Shown: positions 53,519 through 63,576, counted from the stretch's first letter. The stretch is DNA of 64,000 nucleotides from Alkalihalobacillus bogoriensis ATCC BAA-922 (GCF_000621445.1 NZ_JHYI01000006.1:391714-455713); one strand, 5' to 3'. Numbers and translations are program-made. The notes: generated from the letters alone by a model not told the origin.

Positions 53519-54943
53519 TCATTCGTTTTGTGTCATTGACAAAATTGTTGCCGCTAATGTACGAACTAGCTTTCCTGTTCCACCTTGTTCTTCACTATCG
53601 CTTCCACCAGCTTTACGCCACCCTGTCGCTTCTAGGTTAAAATGTACCCACGGCGTTTGTTCCGCAAACTCTTGTAAAAATAAGCCTGTCGTTAATGAAA
53701 TTGCTTTCGCACCATTTCCGTTTGTTACATCTGCAAGATGACTTGTTTTCAGGAGTTTTCGATACGGTTTATAATTTGGCAATGCCCATAATGTTTCACC
53801 TGCGTTTTCAGCACTTTGTTCCAGTCGTTTTTGCAAATTTTGATCATTTACAAACATAGGTATAATCTCATCACCTAACATTTCCCCTATCTCATCCTGA
53901 CCACTCCCTATCGAACAAACCTGAGCAGCCCCTTTCAACTTCGCAAACGTAATCGCATCTGCTAAAAGTAACTTTTCTTTTTCATCTTTATTTGTAATTT
54001 CAATTGTTTTTCCTTGATAAGAACAGACAATCTCTCCTTCAATTAAACTCTTCGTTTCTGATAATACCGGCATGATTAAAGAAACATTTACTTTAGGTTT
54101 CAAGGTTGAAAGAATGCATAACACCGCTATACATATGGCAGCTCCCACTTTACGTAAAGGCTGTCCTAATTCGATTACTCCACAACCAATAAGACCAATA
54201 TGAGGTGATGGATGCTCACAGCCAGTATATGAAATACACAGCAATTGACCCGAGTTATTAGCAACAGATACAAGTCCTCCCATCCCAAGCTCCTCGATAT
54301 CCGTTTGATTTAGCACATCGACTTCAAACTCGGACTGTTTCTTCCAAACCTCGACTTTATGAATTATGTCACTGACACGATGTAATGAAGCAGGAATGTT
54401 CATAAAATGCCTTGCTTCATTAACGCCGACACCGATAGCTTCTCCTCGTTTCAACTGTTTTGCCATTTCACTTTTATTTAAATCCGTCAAAATGTAAATA
54501 TGGCTAAGATTTTTGTCCACTTTATTCGTCTTTTCTTTATAATCATGTATTTTAAACCGAGAAGTCACAATGACTTCAGCCAGTTGAGACACTTCATTTT
54601 CACAAAGAAGAAACGTATCCAAATAAATCACAAAATCACAATACATTAAGTTATGATGGTCTTTAAAAAAAGTAGAAATCACTGTTCGTATGCTTGGAAT
54701 CGTCTGTTCATTTTTCTTCTTTCCTAACCCAATAAAATAATACATTCTTCCTTCTTCTGACAGAACCGAAGTCATTGCACCGTATGTTGATGGAATTTGC
54801 TTCTTTTTTATTAATCGTTTGAATCCTTCGTTTTCACTCCATTGTTCCAAAAAAGACAATGAGGTCGGTTGGGTTTCATATAATCCGATGATATGATGTT
54901 CAATATGTTCAATACTTTTTTTGTTTTGACTGACAGTAAACAT
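53519..54943 (-). CDS. M17 leucyl-aminopeptidase homologue, active site lost
   Basis: 474 residues with the M17 layout: GVGVNEARHFMNIPAS, VLNQTDIEELGMGGLVSVAN, and the C-terminal YRKLLKTSHLADVTNGNG ... PWVHFNLEATGW. But the catalytic motifs are gone: GKGITFDSGG is replaced by GCGVIELGQ, MKGDMGGAA is missing its acids, and NTDAEGRLILADAL reads NKDEKEKLLLADAI. Metal-binding Lys, Asp and Glu and the bicarbonate Arg are absent, so it cannot be an aminopeptidase by the known mechanism. The frame is intact, which suggests a kept structural or regulatory role. Position beside yuiD matches B. subtilis yuiE. Confidence 0.85.
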   Translation of the reverse strand: MFTVSQNKKSIEHIEHHIIGLYETQPTSLSFLEQWSENEGFKRLIKKKQIPSTYGAMTSVLSEEGRMYYFIGLGKKKNEQTIPSIRTVISTFFKDHHNLMYCDFVIYLDTFLLCENEVSQLAEVIVTSRFKIHDYKEKTNKVDKNLSHIYILTDLNKSEMAKQLKRGEAIGVGVNEARHFMNIPASLHRVSDIIHKVEVWKKQSEFEVDVLNQTDIEELGMGGLVSVANNSGQLLCISYTGCEHPSPHIGLIGCGVIELGQPLRKVGAAICIAVLCILSTLKPKVNVSLIMPVLSETKSLIEGEIVCSYQGKTIEITNKDEKEKLLLADAITFAKLKGAAQVCSIGSGQDEIGEMLGDEIIPMFVNDQNLQKRLEQSAENAGETLWALPNYKPYRKLLKTSHLADVTNGNGAKAISLTTGLFLQEFAEQTPWVHFNLEATGWRKAGGSDSEEQGGTGKLVRTLAATILSMTQNE

Positions 54944-54952
54944 TGTAATCCC

Positions 54953-55348
54953 TCAACTTCCTTCTTCCTCATGAAGATACAAAGCCAAACTTGGTAATTT
55001 CGGTAATTGTTCTACATCTTCAAATGGTACACGCTCGACATCCTGTGGTATAATAGACAAGCACGTTTTTATAAAGTCATTAATTTCTTCAAGATCCACT
55101 CCCCAGAATTTTGGCCGATACGACTGAATATAATGATGAGCTGCTTGCATCATAAGCCTGGCACCTCTTAAATTTCCATACTCATAATGATAGATAGCAA
55201 CAGTCATTTGTAATAATCCTTTTAAAAAATAATTGTCTTTTTCAGTCATCCAAATTTCTTCAAGTAAATCATGGCATGTATAATAATCGCCTTCATTAAA
55301 CTTGATAAAAAACTCATAGTATTCACTTGGATATGGTGGTTCACACAT
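54953..55348 (-). CDS. DUF309 protein
   Basis: 131 residues with the DUF309 pattern FNEGDYYTCHDLLEEIWM ... LKGLLQMTVAIYHYEYGNLR ... YRPKFWGVDLEEI. Small helical protein of unknown role. Start ATG 55348 after AAAGGAGG. The M17-like gene follows by 9 bp. Confidence 0.88.
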   Translation of the reverse strand: MCEPPYPSEYYEFFIKFNEGDYYTCHDLLEEIWMTEKDNYFLKGLLQMTVAIYHYEYGNLRGARLMMQAAHHYIQSYRPKFWGVDLEEINDFIKTCLSIIPQDVERVPFEDVEQLPKLPSLALYLHEEEGS

Positions 55349-55534
55349 AGTTTTCCTCCTTTTAGTAAAGGAATTTTCTTTAAACACTCATCATTCCATC
55401 TTAATTTTATTCTTATGAAAAAACGGGTAAGGATACATAATGGTTTTCACGCATGCAAGATGGAAGATCGCATAAACTAAGTATACTTTATTTCGCATTT
55501 TATCTTCTACCAAGAAAGGACGAGCATCATTCTT

Positions 55535-56011
55535 ATGGATTTATTTGATAATTTCCCGCTATGGGCCGCTTTATTTTCAATCGGATTTGCACAATTCATT
55601 AAAGTACCACTCGCATTTTTAGCGACTCGAAGGTTAGACTGGACACTCTTAACAAGTACAGGTGGAATGCCAAGTTCACATTCAGCAGCGGTGACGGCAC
55701 TTTCTACCGCGATTGCATTAGAGGAAGGGTTAGGCTCCCCCCTATTTGCAATATCCACGATTTTTGGCATTATTGTCATGTTTGATGCGACTGGCATTCG
55801 TCGACATGCTGGTTATCATGCAACAGTATTAAATCAACTTGTCGGTGATTTTAATAAGTTAGTGGAAGAAGTAAAAACATGGCCGAAAAAAGAAGAAATG
55901 GAAAAGCGTGAAGAACTAAAGGAATTACTTGGACATCAGCCAATTGAGGTGTTTTTTGGTGGGTTATTAGGGATTATTTTATCTTTAACTATTTACGCAA
56001 TTCTAACGTAA
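55535..56011 (+). CDS. yuiD: Divergent PAP2-family membrane protein
   Basis: 158 residues, four helices; GGMPSSHSAAVTALSTAIAL and DATGIRRHAGYHATVLNQL are the phosphatase motifs of the YuiD/acid-phosphatase-related (divergent PAP2) family. The 15-bp gap to the next gene suggests one transcript. Confidence 0.9.
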   Translation: MDLFDNFPLWAALFSIGFAQFIKVPLAFLATRRLDWTLLTSTGGMPSSHSAAVTALSTAIALEEGLGSPLFAISTIFGIIVMFDATGIRRHAGYHATVLNQLVGDFNKLVEEVKTWPKKEEMEKREELKELLGHQPIEVFFGGLLGIILSLTIYAILT

Positions 56012-56026
56012 CAGGGGGGGATTGAT

Positions 56027-56848
56027 TTGAGGATTATTTCAATTTGCCCTAGTAACACCGAGTTAATAGGTTATTTAGGCTTGACAGAAAAGCTCGTTGC
56101 TGTCGATGATTATTCTGATTGGCCAAGTGAAGTGAATCAGCTTCCTCGTCTCGGACCTGACCTTCACATTGACATGGACCGGTTACAATCGTTTGAGCCA
56201 GACCTTGTGTTAGCATCGTTAAGTGTACCTGGAATGGAACGAAATATTGAAGAATTACAAAAAAGAAACATTCCACACCTTGTATTAAACCCAAACACAT
56301 TAGATGAAATTGCGGACGATTTACTCCTTGTCGGTCAGTACACAAAGTGTGAGCTTCGCGCTCAACAACTCTTCAAACGCTTTAAACAAATCATTCTTGA
56401 CTATAAAACCCTTGCTAAAGACGTAAAAAAAACGACTGTATATTGGGAATGGTGGCCAAAGCCTGTTTTTACACCAGGAAAACAAAACTGGCTTACTGAA
56501 ATTAGTCAATTAGCCGGTGGCGTGAATATTTTTGAAAGCGAAAATATCGCCAGCGTACAAACAAACTGGGACGACGTGTACAAACGAAACCCCGAGCATA
56601 TTTGTCTCGTTTGGGTTGGTGTGCAAACGAATAAGGTAAATCTAGATGTTGTTTACAAACGACCGAAATGGATGACACTTCAAGCAATCGAAAAGAAAAA
56701 CATTTACATATTAGAAGAACCGTTTTTTTGCAGACCATCTCCACGCTTACTAATTGGATTAAAGAAAGTCGCAGCTATTCTACACCCAAATAGATTTCCT
56801 CCGTTTGATGGAACTGATCCGTTATTACACAAAAACACGCTTGAATAA
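56027..56848 (+). CDS. Cobalamin/iron-siderophore-type binding protein
   Basis: 273 residues, BtuF/periplasmic-binding type III fold: ICPSNTELIGYLGLTEKLVA, GPDLHIDMDRLQSFEPDLVL and QTNWDDVYKRNPEHICLVW. Unlike a true ABC-transporter binder it has no signal peptide or lipobox, so it is cytoplasmic. TTG start 56027 after GGGGGGA. Ligand unknown. Confidence 0.82.
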   Translation: MRIISICPSNTELIGYLGLTEKLVAVDDYSDWPSEVNQLPRLGPDLHIDMDRLQSFEPDLVLASLSVPGMERNIEELQKRNIPHLVLNPNTLDEIADDLLLVGQYTKCELRAQQLFKRFKQIILDYKTLAKDVKKTTVYWEWWPKPVFTPGKQNWLTEISQLAGGVNIFESENIASVQTNWDDVYKRNPEHICLVWVGVQTNKVNLDVVYKRPKWMTLQAIEKKNIYILEEPFFCRPSPRLLIGLKKVAAILHPNRFPPFDGTDPLLHKNTLE

Positions 56849-56851
56849 TAT

Positions 56852-56886
56852 CTAAGTCACTGAAAATAAATTTTTCAGTGACTTAG
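56852..56886. terminator. Bidirectional terminator
   Basis: CTAAGTCACTGAAAA and TTTTTCAGTGACTTAG arms around TAAA. Confidence 0.9.
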
Positions 56887-56907
56887 AAAATTCATGCATA
56901 TTTTTTA

Positions 56908-57612
56908 TTAAAACGACATTTGTTCACGAAAGACTTGAACAGCTTCATTTTCATTTAATTTGACTAAATCCTCTTCTGTTAAACTTCCATTGCCCTTTTT
57001 CACTAAGTATACTTCCACTTCACGTTTACCCCAATTCTCAAAAACGTCCGCTACAGTTTCATAATACAAATCAATTTTATTACCTTTAATTGCAGACCCA
57101 GTATCCGCCACTACACCATACCCATATCCAGGAATATACAGTATTGATCCGATCGGATATTTTGTAATATCAGCCGCAATTGTAGAGTATAAATCACGTT
57201 TTACTTTCACACCAGAAAATGTAATCCCATATGCCGGGTGGTCAGGTGTTTTCCCAGTCGACTCAATGCCAGCTGTGTATCCGGTAGCGACCACAGTACT
57301 AGATGGATACTGACTCCAATCTATCGCCTCATCTAACGAAACTGGTTCGGATTCGACCACTTCATGAGAAATCGATGTTTCTTGGCTTTCAGCAAATGAA
57401 AGTTCTTTCCGATGCATACTCACCTCTTTTTTTTCAATATGTTCAACAGTTGACGGTTCAATTGGTCTCATTAAATTATGTTGTTCATTTGGCATCCATT
57501 TTGATAATTCAGCAGCACTCACTCCTGATAACGTTGAAAAAGTAGTAAACAATGCGACAAAAAATAATCCTGTCATTAATATTCTGCGAAATAGTTTTTT
57601 CGCGATTTCCAT
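56908..57612 (-). CDS. yuiC: 3D-domain secreted protein YuiC
   Basis: 234 residues: signal peptide (~8-32, ends GVSAAE), a linker, and a C-terminal 3D domain ([40 protein letters not shown] with the D-T-G-D aspartates). YuiC and Sps/MltA-like 3D domains cleave peptidoglycan glycan strands by lytic transglycosylation. Start ATG 57612 follows AGGAG by 8 nt. Confidence 0.9.
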   Translation of the reverse strand: MEIAKKLFRRILMTGLFFVALFTTFSTLSGVSAAELSKWMPNEQHNLMRPIEPSTVEHIEKKEVSMHRKELSFAESQETSISHEVVESEPVSLDEAIDWSQYPSSTVVATGYTAGIESTGKTPDHPAYGITFSGVKVKRDLYSTIAADITKYPIGSILYIPGYGYGVVADTGSAIKGNKIDLYYETVADVFENWGKREVEVYLVKKGNGSLTEEDLVKLNENEAVQVFREQMSF

Positions 57613-57705
57613 TTTCTTCACTCCTCTCACAGAAATAATCCTGTCCAAAAATGGCAAAGATTATTCATAAAGAGGAGTTAAAATTTTCTGTTTATTTAAA
57701 AATTA

Positions 57706-57736
57706 AAAAAACACTACTGAAAATTAGTAGTGTTCT
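57706..57736. terminator. Terminator near yuiC
   Basis: AACACTACT and AGTAGTGTT arms; abuts repeat copy g. Confidence 0.7.
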
Positions 57737-57742
57737 TTGTTG

Positions 57743-57930
57743 CTAACAGACATCCATTCCGCTATTTGATTAAATCATTATAGTTTTCACACTCTATCGG
57801 ACATCTGTTCCGTTATCTTTAGAAAACACGTTACTTTCACCGCATTTTAGTTGAAGTAACGGAACTGATGACCGTAACGATACTTAAAAAAGGCGTTTAT
57901 GACGAAATAGCGGATAACATGTCCGTAACA
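57743..57930. repeat. Composite palindromic repeat family A, copy g
   Basis: Modules start at 57747 and 57798 and end at 57873 and 57925: 51 / 75 / 52 bp. Between tandem - strand genes. The hairpin GAGAC-CGA-GTCTC at ~57938-57952 then ends yuiB. Confidence 0.87.
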
Positions 57931-57958
57931 CTTTTTCGAGACCGAGTCTCTCGTCTTG

Positions 57959-58279
57959 TTAAAACATTTGGTACCCACGATTTCTTAACATTTTAATAAC
58001 AATCCCTGATAAAATAGCTCCAATCAATCCACTTGTTAATACAACTAAATCAACAAGTTGTAACGCTACTAAATCATGCCCTAACGCTTGGAAAGAAGAA
58101 ATTGGGGCTGTGAAATATTCAAAAAACCTAACATTATCAACAATTAAAATGACGATGATTGGATAAACAATGGCCATAACCCAAGTAGCCCTTAAAATCA
58201 TGTTTAATAAAAAGCCGATTCCAAAAAATAATATTAAAAACAGCATAATTGATATAATTAACTGTGGCAAACTCATCAT
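57959..58279 (-). CDS. yuiB: YuiB-like membrane protein
   Basis: 106 residues, three helices (~5-28, 30-48, 72-95). Order yuiA-yuiB-yuiC as in B. subtilis supports the name. Function unknown. Confidence 0.82.
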   Translation of the reverse strand: MMSLPQLIISIMLFLILFFGIGFLLNMILRATWVMAIVYPIIVILIVDNVRFFEYFTAPISSFQALGHDLVALQLVDLVVLTSGLIGAILSGIVIKMLRNRGYQMF

Positions 58280-58400
58280 GGTTGCTCCACCCCCGTATCA
58301 TTGAATAGTTTACTCAATCCTAGCGGAAGCGTCAACAATGAGGTGTAAGAATAAGACAATGTTCGTGAACGTTTTGTGAAAACTACGAAGGATGGGTGTC

Positions 58401-58535
58401 TTACTTCACATTGCTTTTGCCGCTACCGAGACAAGATAAGCATGTTTCTGTCCCGCCAACAACTAAATGATAATAACCAACCCCAAAACAATATGGACAC
58501 TGTCCTTTTCGAATTTCTAATCTTCGGTATATCAT
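58401..58535 (-). CDS. yuiA: Small zinc-finger protein YuiA
   Basis: 44 residues: two C-x-x-C-x-G-x-G knots (CPYCFGVGYY and CLSCLGSGK), the DnaJ-type zinc finger, with GGTETC between. Matches YuiA in length and place. Start ATG 58535; stop TAA at 58401. Confidence 0.82.
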   Translation of the reverse strand: MIYRRLEIRKGQCPYCFGVGYYHLVVGGTETCLSCLGSGKSNVK

Positions 58536-58616
58536 TTTATCCTACCACTCCTTTTATCTGAACTTTCTGATAATATACCAAGGATTTACGTTTTTGAAAA
58601 GAAAAACTTTCTAGTT

Positions 58617-58712
58617 AAGAAAAACGCGAGAGCGTCTTTTCTTTCAAGCGAAGTGCGGAGCCTTCGCTCTTCTTGAAAAAGCTTTCAAAGCTTCACTGCT
58701 ACACCAAAATTT
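58617..58712. repeat. Hairpin repeat family B, copy 3
   Basis: AAGAAAAACGCGAGAGCGTC hairpin, a second GAAG ... CTTC stem, then CTTTCAAAGCTTCACTGCTA. The longest copy. Confidence 0.75.
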
Positions 58713-58736
58713 TTATCTTTCTTATCTTTTAAGAAA

Positions 58737-58772
58737 AAAAGAACCGAGAGGCAATTCTCTCGGTTCTTTTTC
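58737..58772 (-). terminator. Terminator of yumB
   Basis: AAGAACCGAGAG and CTCTCGGTTCTT arms, 6-nt loop, T-run. Confidence 0.85.
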
Positions 58773-58775
58773 ATA

Positions 58776-59975
58776 TTATAGTGGGCTTTTTCCTTTTTTC
58801 AAGACAAGACCAGGTCCACCAATGATATACAATGAACGGTTATCAATCATTTTTTTCATAAAGCTTGCGCTCGTACCATAAAGCTTTTTCCCGAATACAA
58901 GGCCAATCGCTTCACTTCCACCAAGAGACGCAACTGTTCCTTTAATTTCAGGTTTGAATGTTTTCGTTTCTTCCCCTTTAATTAAAGCTTTTAAATTATA
59001 AGCACATACTTCCCCTTGTTGAAGGGCAATTTGTGCTGTAGGAGGATATGGTCTGTTAATTTCTTCATTGATAATTAACGCACAGTCACCAATAATAAAT
59101 ACATCATCATGTCCAGGTGCACGTAAATCAGGTTCTACTTTCACACGTCCACGCATTGCTTCAAACCCTGATTTTTCAATAATCGAACTACCACGAACTC
59201 CTGTTGCCCAAACAACTGTCTCTGCTTTAATTTCATCGCCTGTTGCGAGAACGACTCCACCTTTAACCACTTCTTTAATGGGACAGCTAATTTTAAATTC
59301 AACCCCACGACTTTCAAGTAAATTCATCGCATACTCAACTAGCTCTGGATCGAATCCTGGCAATGCTGATGGTGCTGCTTCAATGACATACATTTTTACT
59401 TTTTCTTTTGGCACATCATATTTTGCACATAGGTCTGGAACACGTTCACTTAATTCACCAATAAATTCAATACCTGTAAATCCTGCACCAGCTACAACAA
59501 ATGTTAATAACTCATCGCGTTTTTCATCTTCACTATTATATTTAGAGAACATATAATCAATATGAGTTCGAACTTGACGAGCGCCATTCACTGTCCATTT
59601 ACTAAATGCATGTTCGAATACACCTGGAACTCCGAAAGTTTCTGGCTCAGACCCTAAAGCCACAACTAAATAATCATACTCAAGTTCTCCATTGTTTAAT
59701 ACGACCTTTTTGTCTTCCGTTTTCACTTCTACAACAACGTCTTTAATAAATTGAACACGGTTTGTGTCGAGTACGCTTTTAATTTCGACACGTGCTTTTT
59801 CCGGATCCATTGTTCCAGCTGCTGGTTCGTGTAACCATGTTGTTTGATAATGGTAATCATGTTTGTTTACAAGTGTAATTTCTGCTTCGTTGTAACCAAG
59901 CTCTTTTTTAAGTTTTGCTGCTGTAATTAATCCTGCATAACCCGCTCCTAAAATGACAATTCTAGGCTTATTCAA
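58776..59975 (-). CDS. yumB: FAD-dependent NADH dehydrogenase-like protein YumB
   Basis: 399 residues, NDH-2-like: FAD site [24 protein letters not shown] site [19 protein letters not shown], second FAD site [11 protein letters not shown], and the C-terminal amphipathic region. Likely transfers electrons from NADH to menaquinone at the membrane or acts as another flavoprotein oxidoreductase. Start: TTG 59975 with GGAAGTGA 6 nt upstream; ATG 59990 is the alternative with a poor site. Confidence 0.88.
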   Translation of the reverse strand: MNKPRIVILGAGYAGLITAAKLKKELGYNEAEITLVNKHDYHYQTTWLHEPAAGTMDPEKARVEIKSVLDTNRVQFIKDVVVEVKTEDKKVVLNNGELEYDYLVVALGSEPETFGVPGVFEHAFSKWTVNGARQVRTHIDYMFSKYNSEDEKRDELLTFVVAGAGFTGIEFIGELSERVPDLCAKYDVPKEKVKMYVIEAAPSALPGFDPELVEYAMNLLESRGVEFKISCPIKEVVKGGVVLATGDEIKAETVVWATGVRGSSIIEKSGFEAMRGRVKVEPDLRAPGHDDVFIIGDCALIINEEINRPYPPTAQIALQQGEVCAYNLKALIKGEETKTFKPEIKGTVASLGGSEAIGLVFGKKLYGTSASFMKKMIDNRSLYIIGGPGLVLKKGKSPL

Positions 59976-60333
59976 TCGAATCACTTCCATCTTTTAATAT
60001 TTTCTTTGTGAGATAATTTGACAAATTTGTTCACAATTAGTTTGTGATTTATTTCACGTACTTGAATAAATTAGTGCCTATGATAATAAAAATGAAACAA
60101 TGTCGCAAAATATTCACAATCCGCTTTTATTATATTAGTCTTTTTACATTTTTTTTTCAATACTTTTAACATTAATTTTCTCTAAATACGGACGATTATC
60201 CGAAAAATAAATTGGAATGTAAGGAATCTTATGATGCAAAACAAGAAAAATCATTGGTTGATACTGCTTTCATTTCCAATGCTTTACGACTATAATAGAA
60301 GAGGATTATCAGAACTTTGTCGGAGGTGCAAAA

Positions 60334-61323
60334 ATGACTGAACAAAATGTGTATGATATTACGATTATTGGTGGCGGTCCAACAGGATTATTTACCGCCT
60401 TTTACGGTGGCATGAGACAAGCAAAAGTAAAAATCATTGAAAGCATGCCACAGCTTGGCGGTCAGCTTTCTGCTTTATATCCAGAGAAATACATATATGA
60501 CGTAGCAGGCTTTCCTAAAATTCGAGCACAAGAACTAGTCGATAACTTAAAGGAACAAATGGATAAATTTAATCCAACGATCGTGCTAGAGCAATCCGTG
60601 CAAAAAGTTGAAAAGCGTGACGATAACGTTTTTGAATTAAAAACAGACAAGGAAGTCCATTATTCCAAATCTGTTATTATTACAGCTGGTGCTGGCGCTT
60701 TCCAACCACGCCGTTTAGAAGTTGATGGCGCTAGTCAATATGAAGGAAAAAACCTTCATTACTTTGTTAGCGATTTAAGTGTATTTGCCGGTCAAAAAGT
60801 GTTAGTTTGTGGCGGTGGTGATTCTGCTTTAGACTGGTCTTTAATGTTAGAGCCAATTGCAGAGAAAGTGACCCTTATTCACCGACGTGATAAATTTAGA
60901 GCGCATGAACATAGTGTTGAGTTATTGCACCAATCAAAGGTAAATGTTCAAACTCCTTACGCGATCAAAGAATTAATTGGTGATGGTGAAAAAATTAATA
61001 AAGTCGTTCTTGAAGAAATTAAAGGTGATAAAGAAGAAACATTAGATGTTGACGCTGTTATCGTTAACTTTGGTTTCGTTTCTTCGTTAGGTCCAATTAA
61101 AGAATGGGGACTTGATATCCAACGGAACTCCATTATTGTTAATTCAAAAATGGAAACAAATATCCCAGGCATTTATGCAGCTGGTGATGTAGCCACTTAC
61201 GAAGGAAAAGTAAAATTGATTGCAACTGGTTTTGGTGAAGCACCAACAGCGGTGAACAATGCGAAATCGTATATGGATCCTGATGCAAAACTCCAACCAG
61301 GGCATAGTTCAAGTATGTTTTAA
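60334..61323 (+). CDS. yumC: Ferredoxin/flavodoxin-NADP reductase
   Basis: 329 residues, thioredoxin-reductase-like (YumC type): FAD site [24 protein letters not shown] site [17 protein letters not shown] with [10 protein letters not shown], and C-terminal [20 protein letters not shown]. No CxxC redox pair, which separates YumC from TrxB. Reduces ferredoxin/flavodoxin for biosynthesis. GGAGGTG before ATG. Confidence 0.95.
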   Translation: MTEQNVYDITIIGGGPTGLFTAFYGGMRQAKVKIIESMPQLGGQLSALYPEKYIYDVAGFPKIRAQELVDNLKEQMDKFNPTIVLEQSVQKVEKRDDNVFELKTDKEVHYSKSVIITAGAGAFQPRRLEVDGASQYEGKNLHYFVSDLSVFAGQKVLVCGGGDSALDWSLMLEPIAEKVTLIHRRDKFRAHEHSVELLHQSKVNVQTPYAIKELIGDGEKINKVVLEEIKGDKEETLDVDAVIVNFGFVSSLGPIKEWGLDIQRNSIIVNSKMETNIPGIYAAGDVATYEGKVKLIATGFGEAPTAVNNAKSYMDPDAKLQPGHSSSMF

Positions 61324-61325
61324 AA

Positions 61326-61386
61326 AAACAAGTGGGACATGTCCCACTTGTTTACTAAGCTGTCGAAAATTTCGGCAGCTTTTTTG
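61326..61386 (+). terminator. Double hairpin after yumC
   Basis: A 28-bp perfect palindrome (half AAACAAGTGGGACA) is followed by AAGCTGTCGAAA / TTTCGGCAGCTTTTTT. Confidence 0.85.
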
Positions 61387-61428
61387 TTTTATTCATTTCC
61401 AGATATGAGATAAATTTAAAAATATACA

Positions 61429-61460
61429 AAAGACAAGTAGGACTATTCCCACTTGCCTTT
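61429..61460 (-). terminator. Terminator of the IscA-like gene
   Basis: CAAGT-GG / CC-ACTTG stem with one mismatched pair and T-run on -. Confidence 0.6.
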
Positions 61461-61464
61461 ATAA

Positions 61465-61815
61465 TTAGCAGTCTTCAGGTGTGCCCGCATTCGTGGCCGT
61501 TCGGAATGATGTTCCACATCCACATGAGGCAATTGCATTTGGATTGTCGATTGTAAATCCTCCACCCATCATGTTTTCCTTATAATCAATGACAACGCCG
61601 TTTAATATTGGAGCACTTTCAGTATCAACAACAACATTTAACCCATGTATCGAAAACTGTTTGTCATCATCATTGGCTTCTGCATCAAACCCCATCCCAT
61701 ACGAAAGACCACTACAGCCTCCGCCTTTAACACCAACACGAAGCATGACATCGTCTTCTTCTTCAGCCATCATCACTTTAATTCGCTCGGCAGCCGCTTC
61801 TGTGATTGTTATCAT
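61465..61815 (-). CDS. yutM: A-type iron-sulfur carrier (IscA/ErpA-like)
   Basis: 116 residues with the three cysteines GGGCSGLSYGM and SCGCGTSF. It carries clusters to target proteins. Position after yumC fits yutM. Confidence 0.9.
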   Translation of the reverse strand: MITITEAAAERIKVMMAEEEDDVMLRVGVKGGGCSGLSYGMGFDAEANDDDKQFSIHGLNVVVDTESAPILNGVVIDYKENMMGGGFTIDNPNAIASCGCGTSFRTATNAGTPEDC

Positions 61816-61922
61816 TACACATTCTCCTTTCTTTGTGTAATTGCATTGTTTATATTATTATTGTACTGGTTCAAAAAAAATATCTCAAGAAAATAAGCTA
61901 CCCAATTTATACGTCATCGTCC

Positions 61923-62105
61923 TTATTGGCTAGCTACTTTTTTGGGTAACATATCATTATGTTTTTTGTCTAATTCTTGACTGTATTTTAATACAAGTGG
62001 GTGATTCATGCCATTTACTAGTGCTGTTTCAATCATTTTTTCTCTTAATTGCTCAATTTGCTTTAAACAATCTTCACAGTATGAACGGTTGACCACTATT
62101 ATCAC
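61923..62105 (-). CDS. Spo0E-family aspartyl-phosphate phosphatase
   Basis: 60 residues, two helices with the signature YSQELD at ~41-46, used to dephosphorylate Spo0A~P and delay sporulation. An N-terminal CEDC pair is unusual. Supports a spore former. Confidence 0.85.
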   Translation of the reverse strand: MIIVVNRSYCEDCLKQIEQLREKMIETALVNGMNHPLVLKYSQELDKKHNDMLPKKVASQ

Positions 62106-62257
62106 CCCTTAACTAATATAAGTGTTTATAAATTCTAATATACCCAATACTCTACCATATTTAAACCTTTTTTGGTAATCGGAACTTCTCTCTTTCATTT
62201 ATTTGTAACAATTGATAGTATAGTAGAAGAATGTAATAATCTTTTGTAAATATAAAT

Positions 62258-62341
62258 AAAGGAAATAGAGAAGTGATTTTTCCCTTAAAGAAAAACTACT
62301 TGTTTGTCAAGGATTTTACCATATTTCCTTTAAAAATGGAA
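62258..62341 (+). promoter_or_regulatory. Structured stretch in the mqnE leader
   Basis: AAAGGAAATA (62258-62267) pairs with TATTTCCTTT (62332-62341) around an inner stem AAGTGATTTTTC / GAAAAACTACTT (two mismatches). It lies 57 bp before mqnE. Riboswitch class not recognised. Confidence 0.35.
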
Positions 62342-62398
62342 TATTATTTATGAAAAAGTAAACGAAAACATATATTTTTTTTACAAGGGAGGAAAATC

Positions 62399-63493
62399 AT
62401 GTCATCTTTAATTCTTGACCAAAGGATGAATGCAATAACAGAGAAAATTAACCATAGTGAACGGCTTTCCATTGAAGATGGTCTTTATTTGTATAATAAC
62501 GCTGATTTATTGGCAGTGGCCCAACTAGCTAACCAAGTTAACACGAAGAAAAACCAAGATCATGTTTATTTTATTCAAAATATGTACATTAACCCTACAA
62601 ATGTATGTGAAGCGAATTGTGGATTTTGCGGATTTAAACGAAAGCCTGGTGAAGATGGAGCTTACACGATGAACGAAGAACAGCTCCTTGCTTATGTTGA
62701 AGAACGCTGGAGTGAAAACATTCGTGAATTTCACATTGTAGGTGGACATAATCATGAAGTTCCATTTGACTATTATTTAAATACCATTCGCACTTTAAAA
62801 AAGCATTATCCTACATGTACGATAAAAGCATATACTGGTGCTGAAATTGAGTTTTTTGCTCGTATTTCTGGGCTTTCTATGAAAGAAGTGCTTGAGGAAC
62901 TTATTAAAGCAGGCTTAGATACGATGCCTGGTGGCGGTGCAGAAATTTTAACAGAACGATATCGCCTGAAAATGAGTCCTGATAAAGCATCAACAGACCA
63001 ATGGTTAGAAGCACATGAAATTGCTCATGGACTAGGCTTACGAACGCATGCTACAATGCTATATGGCTCAATTGAAACTTTAGAAGAACGTTTAATCCAT
63101 ATGGACAGACTTCGCCAATTGCAAGATCGGACAAACGGGTTTATGGTATTTATCCCACTTGCGATGCAACCGAGAAGCATTAATGCCGGCTGGAAACGCC
63201 GTACAACAGCTTATGACGACATGAGAACATTAGCGATCAGTCGTTTAATGCTTGATAACTTCGACCACATTAAAGCATATTGGATTAACATCGGTGTTCA
63301 ACTGACACAAATGGCGCTTACTTTTGGTTCAAGTGATATTCATGGAACTTTAATTGAAGAACGAATCTCTCACTCTGTTGGGGCATTAACAACTCAAGGA
63401 ATTACGAGAGATGAATTAATTCACCTTATCAAAACAGCAGGAAAAACACCTGTTGAGCGTGATACATTCTATAACGTCATTAAAACATATTAA
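62399..63493 (+). CDS. mqnE: Aminofutalosine synthase MqnE
   Basis: 364 residues, radical SAM: cluster C70-x3-C74-x2-C77 (NVCEANCGFCGFKRKPGEDG), IKAYTGAEIEFF and DTMPGGGAEILTERYRLKM, which mark MqnE rather than MqnC. It joins carboxyvinyloxybenzoate to SAM in the futalosine route to menaquinone. No other mqn gene in view. GGGAGG before ATG 62399. Confidence 0.88.
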   Translation: MSSLILDQRMNAITEKINHSERLSIEDGLYLYNNADLLAVAQLANQVNTKKNQDHVYFIQNMYINPTNVCEANCGFCGFKRKPGEDGAYTMNEEQLLAYVEERWSENIREFHIVGGHNHEVPFDYYLNTIRTLKKHYPTCTIKAYTGAEIEFFARISGLSMKEVLEELIKAGLDTMPGGGAEILTERYRLKMSPDKASTDQWLEAHEIAHGLGLRTHATMLYGSIETLEERLIHMDRLRQLQDRTNGFMVFIPLAMQPRSINAGWKRRTTAYDDMRTLAISRLMLDNFDHIKAYWINIGVQLTQMALTFGSSDIHGTLIEERISHSVGALTTQGITRDELIHLIKTAGKTPVERDTFYNVIKTY

Positions 63494-63496
63494 TAT

Positions 63497-63556
63497 AAGA
63501 AAAACGCGGAGCGTCTTTTCTTATAGAATAAACTTTCAAATCTTCACTGCTAGACC
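63497..63556. repeat. Hairpin repeat family B, copy 4
   Basis: AAGAAAAACGCGGAGCGTCT hairpin at the mqnE stop, then CTTTCAAATCTTCACTGCTA. Confidence 0.75.
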
Positions 63557-63576
63557 ATACTTTCATATCTTTTAAA

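Noticed and set aside
55507..55797. 96-codon frame antisense to yuiD
   Set aside because: Shadow of yuiD in another frame, no start signals.
59068..59556. 162-codon + strand frame opposite yumB
   Set aside because: Antisense shadow of a well-supported flavoprotein gene; Ser/Thr/Pro-rich as expected for such shadows.
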